Positions 61,540 through 64,000 of a stretch of 64,000 bases of DNA are shown piece by piece. A program made the position numbers and the translations under genes. A model generated the notes under the pieces. The model was not told where the DNA came from and did not search any database. It was given only the letters and a program-made list of their open reading frames with translations. Within the stretch, counting starts at the first letter, position 1, and the number at the start of each line of letters is the position of its first letter. Location of the stretch: positions 868,001-932,000 of the forward strand of contig OZ241868.1 in NCBI GenBank assembly GCA_965202905.1, in the 5' to 3' direction. Source of the DNA: CAYFYS01 sp965202905 (lineage in GTDB: Bacteria; Pseudomonadota; Alphaproteobacteria; MPNO01).

Positions 61540-61707
61540 GACCCCGCCCCGCCTCGATCGCATTTGCCCAAGCATAGCAGAGCGGCCGGTCTGGCGCTAT
61601 CCGGCCGCGCCCGCGCGGCAAACCGTCGCCCTGCGGACATGCGGGATGCCGGGCGATGCACGCGCGGCCTGTCTGCCGGGATCGTCCGGTCGGGCGGCAA
61701 CGGTCTC

Positions 61708-62334
61708 CTACGCACCGTTGCCGGCAAGCCACGCCAGGCACTCGGCGCGCAGCGCCTCTTCCTCGGGGCTGTAGACGACGATTGTCGGGGTCGAGGGCAC
61801 ACCGGTCTTCGATTGGCGGAAGCATAGAAAGCGCATCTCCGGCGGGAAGGACGACAGGTCCATGTCCTCGTAGAAGCGCGCCGGCACCGAGTGCGGCGCG
61901 ACCGGGTCCATCCGGTCCTTCTCGTAGACCCCGGTCCGTCGGAACAAGCGCCAGACGCCGGCGCGCCGCTCCAGGAGATCGAAGAACCTGAACAGCGAGG
62001 TGAAGTCGAACTCGTGGCCGTCGATGCGCGCGCGGGCATAGAGCGTCACATGGCAGCGGCTGAAGGCGCGCTCGCCGTCGATGAGGATCAGCGGCCCGGC
62101 GAAGGCATGCTTGACGTGCGCGCCCGGCGGCCGTCGCTCGGCCATCGCCTTCGAGCCGGCCAGGAAGTCGGCAGCCGGCCCTGACATCCAGGAGATGCTG
62201 ATCCTCGCATCGTCGTGGAAGCACGCCGCCAGCGTCTCCCAGTCATCGGCGTCTCGTGCATGTCCCCAGCGCATCAGTAGATTGGCGATCTCATACTCAT
62301 CCAGCATCGCTTGCCGAGGCGCCGCGTCCGTCAT
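61708..62334 (-). CDS. SnoaL/NTF2-like fold protein
   Basis: 208 residues from the ATG at 62332-62334, preceded by GAGAGGG. The first ~150 residues form an NTF2-like cone: DEYEIANLLMRWGHARDADD, WETLAACFHDDARISISWM, KHAFAGPLILIDGERAFSRC, FTSLFRFFDLLERRAGVWRL. The C-terminal extension FYEDMDLSSFPPEMRFLCFR is conserved in a group often annotated SnoaL-like or dioxygenase-beta-like. No partner hydroxylase is present. Enzymatic role unknown. Confidence 0.82.
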   Translation of the reverse strand: MTDAAPRQAMLDEYEIANLLMRWGHARDADDWETLAACFHDDARISISWMSGPAADFLAGSKAMAERRPPGAHVKHAFAGPLILIDGERAFSRCHVTLYARARIDGHEFDFTSLFRFFDLLERRAGVWRLFRRTGVYEKDRMDPVAPHSVPARFYEDMDLSSFPPEMRFLCFRQSKTGVPSTPTIVVYSPEEEALRAECLAWLAGNGA

Positions 62335-62734
62335 AGACCCTCTCTCGATTGCGCCGTCCGACGGCAACCATGCGGCAATCATACAGCGTCGTCCCGACAC
62401 GCGCAGCGCGTAAGAGCGGTGTCTTGGCCGATCGAAACGCTGTAGAGATCCCGGGCCGGACGGGCGGCCGAACGCTTGAAGCCTCCGGTCTTGAAACCGA
62501 ACCCGGTTCGTTCTGAAAACACTATTTTCCAAGGGTTTCCGGGAAAAGGCTAAAGCGGCCGTTCGCCAGCGGACAGCCTCCGTTTTGCGAGGCCGTACAT
62601 CGCCATGCGTTGCATGGTCGGGCCTGCGATCGACCGACGCACCGAGCGACGGGAAGCTTCACTGGATTCTTCGGCGAAACAGGAACCGACGGGCGGACAG
62701 TCCCGGTTTACGGACGGCAACAACGCTACGGCAA
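62335..62734. other. Gene-free 400-nt stretch
   Basis: Lies between the NTF2-like gene (minus) and the SucD-like relic (plus). No plausible frame, RNA gene or repeat was recognised. It should contain the promoter of the NTF2-like gene at its left end. Confidence 0.4.
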
Positions 62735-63261
62735 GGAATTCAGGCGGGCGCACGGATCGTCGTGCAGGGCATGACTGGTCGCGAGGGCCGGTTGCGCGCC
62801 AACCTGATGATCCAGGCCGGCGCCGTGATCACCGCGGCGGTGACGCCGGGGCGCGATGGCGAACGGGTGCTGGACGTTCCGGTCTTCGACACCGTGGCGG
62901 CGGCAAAGCGGCGACATCCGGAGATAAACGCAAGCCTGGTCGTCGTCCCACCGGCCGCTGCGCGTGACGCCGCGCTGGAGGCGATTGCCGCGGACATCGA
63001 ACTCGTCCGCCTGATGCCCGAGCGTCTGCCGCAACAAGACGCGATGGAAATCATCGCTCACGCCCGCGCGCGCCACGATCGTGATCTGGCCCGACTCGTG
63101 ATCTGGCCCGACTCGTGATCTGGCCCGACTCGTGATCTGGCCCGACTCGTGATCTGGCCCGACTCGTGATCTGGGAAGTCGCCGCGCGGACCGCCCTGGA
63201 TCCCGAGTTCATAAGCCCGTCGACGGCGATCATCGCCGCCCTGCCCCGGGCCGCCGGGTGA
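62735..63261 (+). pseudogene. SucD-like CoA-binding (acyl-CoA synthetase alpha) relic, interrupted by 17-bp repeats
   Basis: The frame shows RIVVQGMTGREGRLRANLMI, QAGAVITAAVTPGRDGERVL and DVPVFDTVAAA, then VVVPPAAARDAALEAI, the N-terminal CoA-binding domain of succinyl-CoA synthetase alpha-type proteins. No convincing start codon precedes it. At 63081 a 17-bp repeat array brings in an in-frame TGA (stop 63116-63118). If four of the five copies are removed, the frame continues (VIWEVAARTALDPEFISPST) to a TGA at 63259. The catalytic His domain is absent either way. Confidence 0.7.
63081..63174 (+). repeat. Five tandem copies of a 17-bp unit plus a partial sixth
   Basis: The unit GTGATCTGGCCCGACTC starts at 63081, 63098, 63115, 63132 and 63149, all identical, and a 9-bp partial copy starts at 63166. 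Four surplus copies add 68 bp, which shifts the frame. Any second copy creates an in-frame TGA, so only contraction to one copy restores the surrounding gene. Perfect identity suggests a recent expansion by slippage. Confidence 0.95.
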
Positions 63262-63700
63262 AGCCGCGATCCTCGAAGCACTGCTGGAGGGGCTGCAACT
63301 CAACCAGCTCAAGATCTATGACGGGGGAGTGCTCAACGAGGGGCTCGATCGGGTGATCAGCGACAATATCCGCTTCCCCGAATCCTCGATGGGCGATCTG
63401 CCGGCGCAGGTCGCCGCCTGCCGGCTGGCGACGCGCCGACTCGACGAGCTCTGCTGGAGAAGTACGGCCCAGCCACGGTGCGCGGCGCGCTGTGGCCCAT
63501 CACGGTCTGCTCGGCGGCGCGGTGGTGTTCTTCGGCCGCCACCCCGATACCGGGCGCAACTTCGTCGTCCAGAGCATCGAGGGCGGCGGCTGGGGCGATC
63601 CGCTGGACCGCGGACCCGCAAAGGGTGTCGGCAGAAACGTCTCGGAGGGCTATCTCTCGCTCGACGCGAAGATGCTGGATGTCGATGTCGCGGCGACATC
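63260..63700 (+). pseudogene. HyuB (hydantoinase B/oxoprolinase family) relic in three frames
   Basis: Segment 1 has EGLQLNQLKIYDGGVLNEGL and ESSMGDLPAQVAACRLATRR, the HyuB region following the metal site. Near 63453 the reading shifts to LEKYGPATVRGALW, and by 63495 shifts again to GRHPDTGRNFVVQSIEGGGW, which belongs about 150-200 residues further on in HyuB. So the gene has at least two frameshifts and an internal deletion, and lacks the N-terminal half. Right boundary approximate. HyuB normally pairs with HyuA, which is not seen. Confidence 0.68.
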
Positions 63701-63813
63701 GGATCTGCGCCGGACGCGCCACCCCGCGCGCCACCCCGATGGATTGTTCGCGACCGGGTTTTGCGACATCATGAACCGTCGCCGTTGCGGCGCAACCGGC
63801 TGGAGCACATGCG

Positions 63814-64000
63814 ATGCGCATCGTCGATTCACATTTTCACTGGTGGCCGCGCTCGATCTTCGAGCAGCTGTGCAGGACCAGCACATACCCGCGCGCCGAG
63901 GTCAATGACATCGGCGGCTATGCCTATTGGCGCCGCGAGGACAGCGCCGAGCCGCTGAACATCTGGGCCGAGTGGTTCGACCTCGACAAGCAGCTCGAGC
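63814..64000 (+). CDS. Amidohydrolase-family protein (ACMSD-like), 3' end beyond window
   Basis: ATG 63814 opens a frame that reaches the window end. It begins MRIVDSHFHWWPRSIFEQLC, whose HxH after the first strand is the metal motif of amidohydrolase-2 family enzymes (aminocarboxymuconate semialdehyde decarboxylase and relatives). The partial product is about 62 residues, ending DLDKQLE. Downstream of the HyuB relic, it seems to belong to the same former catabolic cluster but shows no lesion so far. Confidence 0.75.
   Translation, partial: MRIVDSHFHWWPRSIFEQLCRTSTYPRAEVNDIGGYAYWRREDSAEPLNIWAEWFDLDKQLE

Noticed and set aside
60118..61827. 569-codon plus-strand open frame over the GMC oxidoreductase
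   Set aside because: Antisense shadow; all GMC signatures lie on the minus strand.
63081..63174. CRISPR-like array
   Set aside because: The 17-bp units are directly adjacent with no spacers and lie inside a coding frame, so this is a tandem repeat.

Overview
The window is high-GC DNA (roughly two-thirds G+C by eye) with tightly packed operons, frequent 4-bp start/stop overlaps and GTG/TTG starts. It most likely comes from an alphaproteobacterial chromosome, probably Rhodospirillales-like. Supporting markers are a MucR/Ros-type regulator, a RibBA whose cyclohydrolase half is degenerate, the block rpmF-plsX-fabH-ihfA-merR next to DUF177 and ubiquinol-cytochrome c chaperone genes, a BamE lipoprotein, a K+-independent H+-pyrophosphatase, and a glyA-nrdR-ribD-ribE-ribBA-ribH-nusB-thiL run. 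No phage, CRISPR or defence genes were seen.

Layout. 1-4.1 kb: end of an allantoate amidohydrolase-type gene, an allantoinase (puuE) relic with a large in-frame internal deletion, a CoA-transferase/glutathione-transferase pair, and an acyl-CoA dehydrogenase broken by a 10-bp duplication. 4.1-10.6 kb (minus strand): purine catabolism, running xanthine dehydrogenase small and large subunits, OHCU decarboxylase, membrane urate oxidase with a haem-c tail, and 5-hydroxyisourate hydrolase, with gpt alongside. 10.7-17.6 kb: flavin monooxygenase, binding-protein-fold enzyme, two tandem MFS paralogues, an EgtD methyltransferase behind an AT-rich dyad/promoter, and a FrnE-type DsbA protein. 17.6-27.5 kb: a membrane/2Fe-2S/class III cyclase fusion, a TPR protein, DUF502, recG, sdhE, mfd and a MaoC-like protein. 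27.6-33.7 kb: a catabolic operon (metallo-hydrolase, aspartate dehydrogenase-like, enoyl-CoA hydratase-like, AMP-dependent ligase), a GlcG/HbpS-like protein and a SpmA-SpmB fusion.

34.1-38 kb (minus): two paralogous QueG/reductive-dehalogenase-like double-[4Fe-4S] proteins in one operon with a phenylacetate-CoA-ligase-like enzyme and a small lipoprotein. This is the most cryptic intact system in the window. A stand-alone RibA is divergent from it. 39.2-42.1 kb: a lower-GC accessory patch on the 3' side of tRNA-Pro(GGG), holding a transposase relic, a 2OG-Fe(II)-oxygenase-like gene, a shredded ORF and a frameshifted glycosyltransferase. 42.2-58.3 kb: core housekeeping genes for lipid initiation, ribosome, envelope, energy, riboflavin, thiamine and one-carbon metabolism. 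58.7-62.3 kb: MucR, ThrH, a GMC oxidoreductase and an NTF2-like protein. 62.7-64 kb: a SucD-like relic disrupted by five copies of a 17-bp repeat, a fragmentary HyuB relic, and the start of an amidohydrolase.

Two themes stand out. First, catabolic and accessory genes carry visible lesions (deletion, short tandem duplications, frameshifts) while housekeeping genes look intact, which suggests ongoing gene loss; assembly error must be excluded for the single-base cases. Second, riboflavin entry is split between RibBA (RibB intact, RibA site lost) and a separate RibA (RibA intact, N-terminal RibB-like part without its signature).
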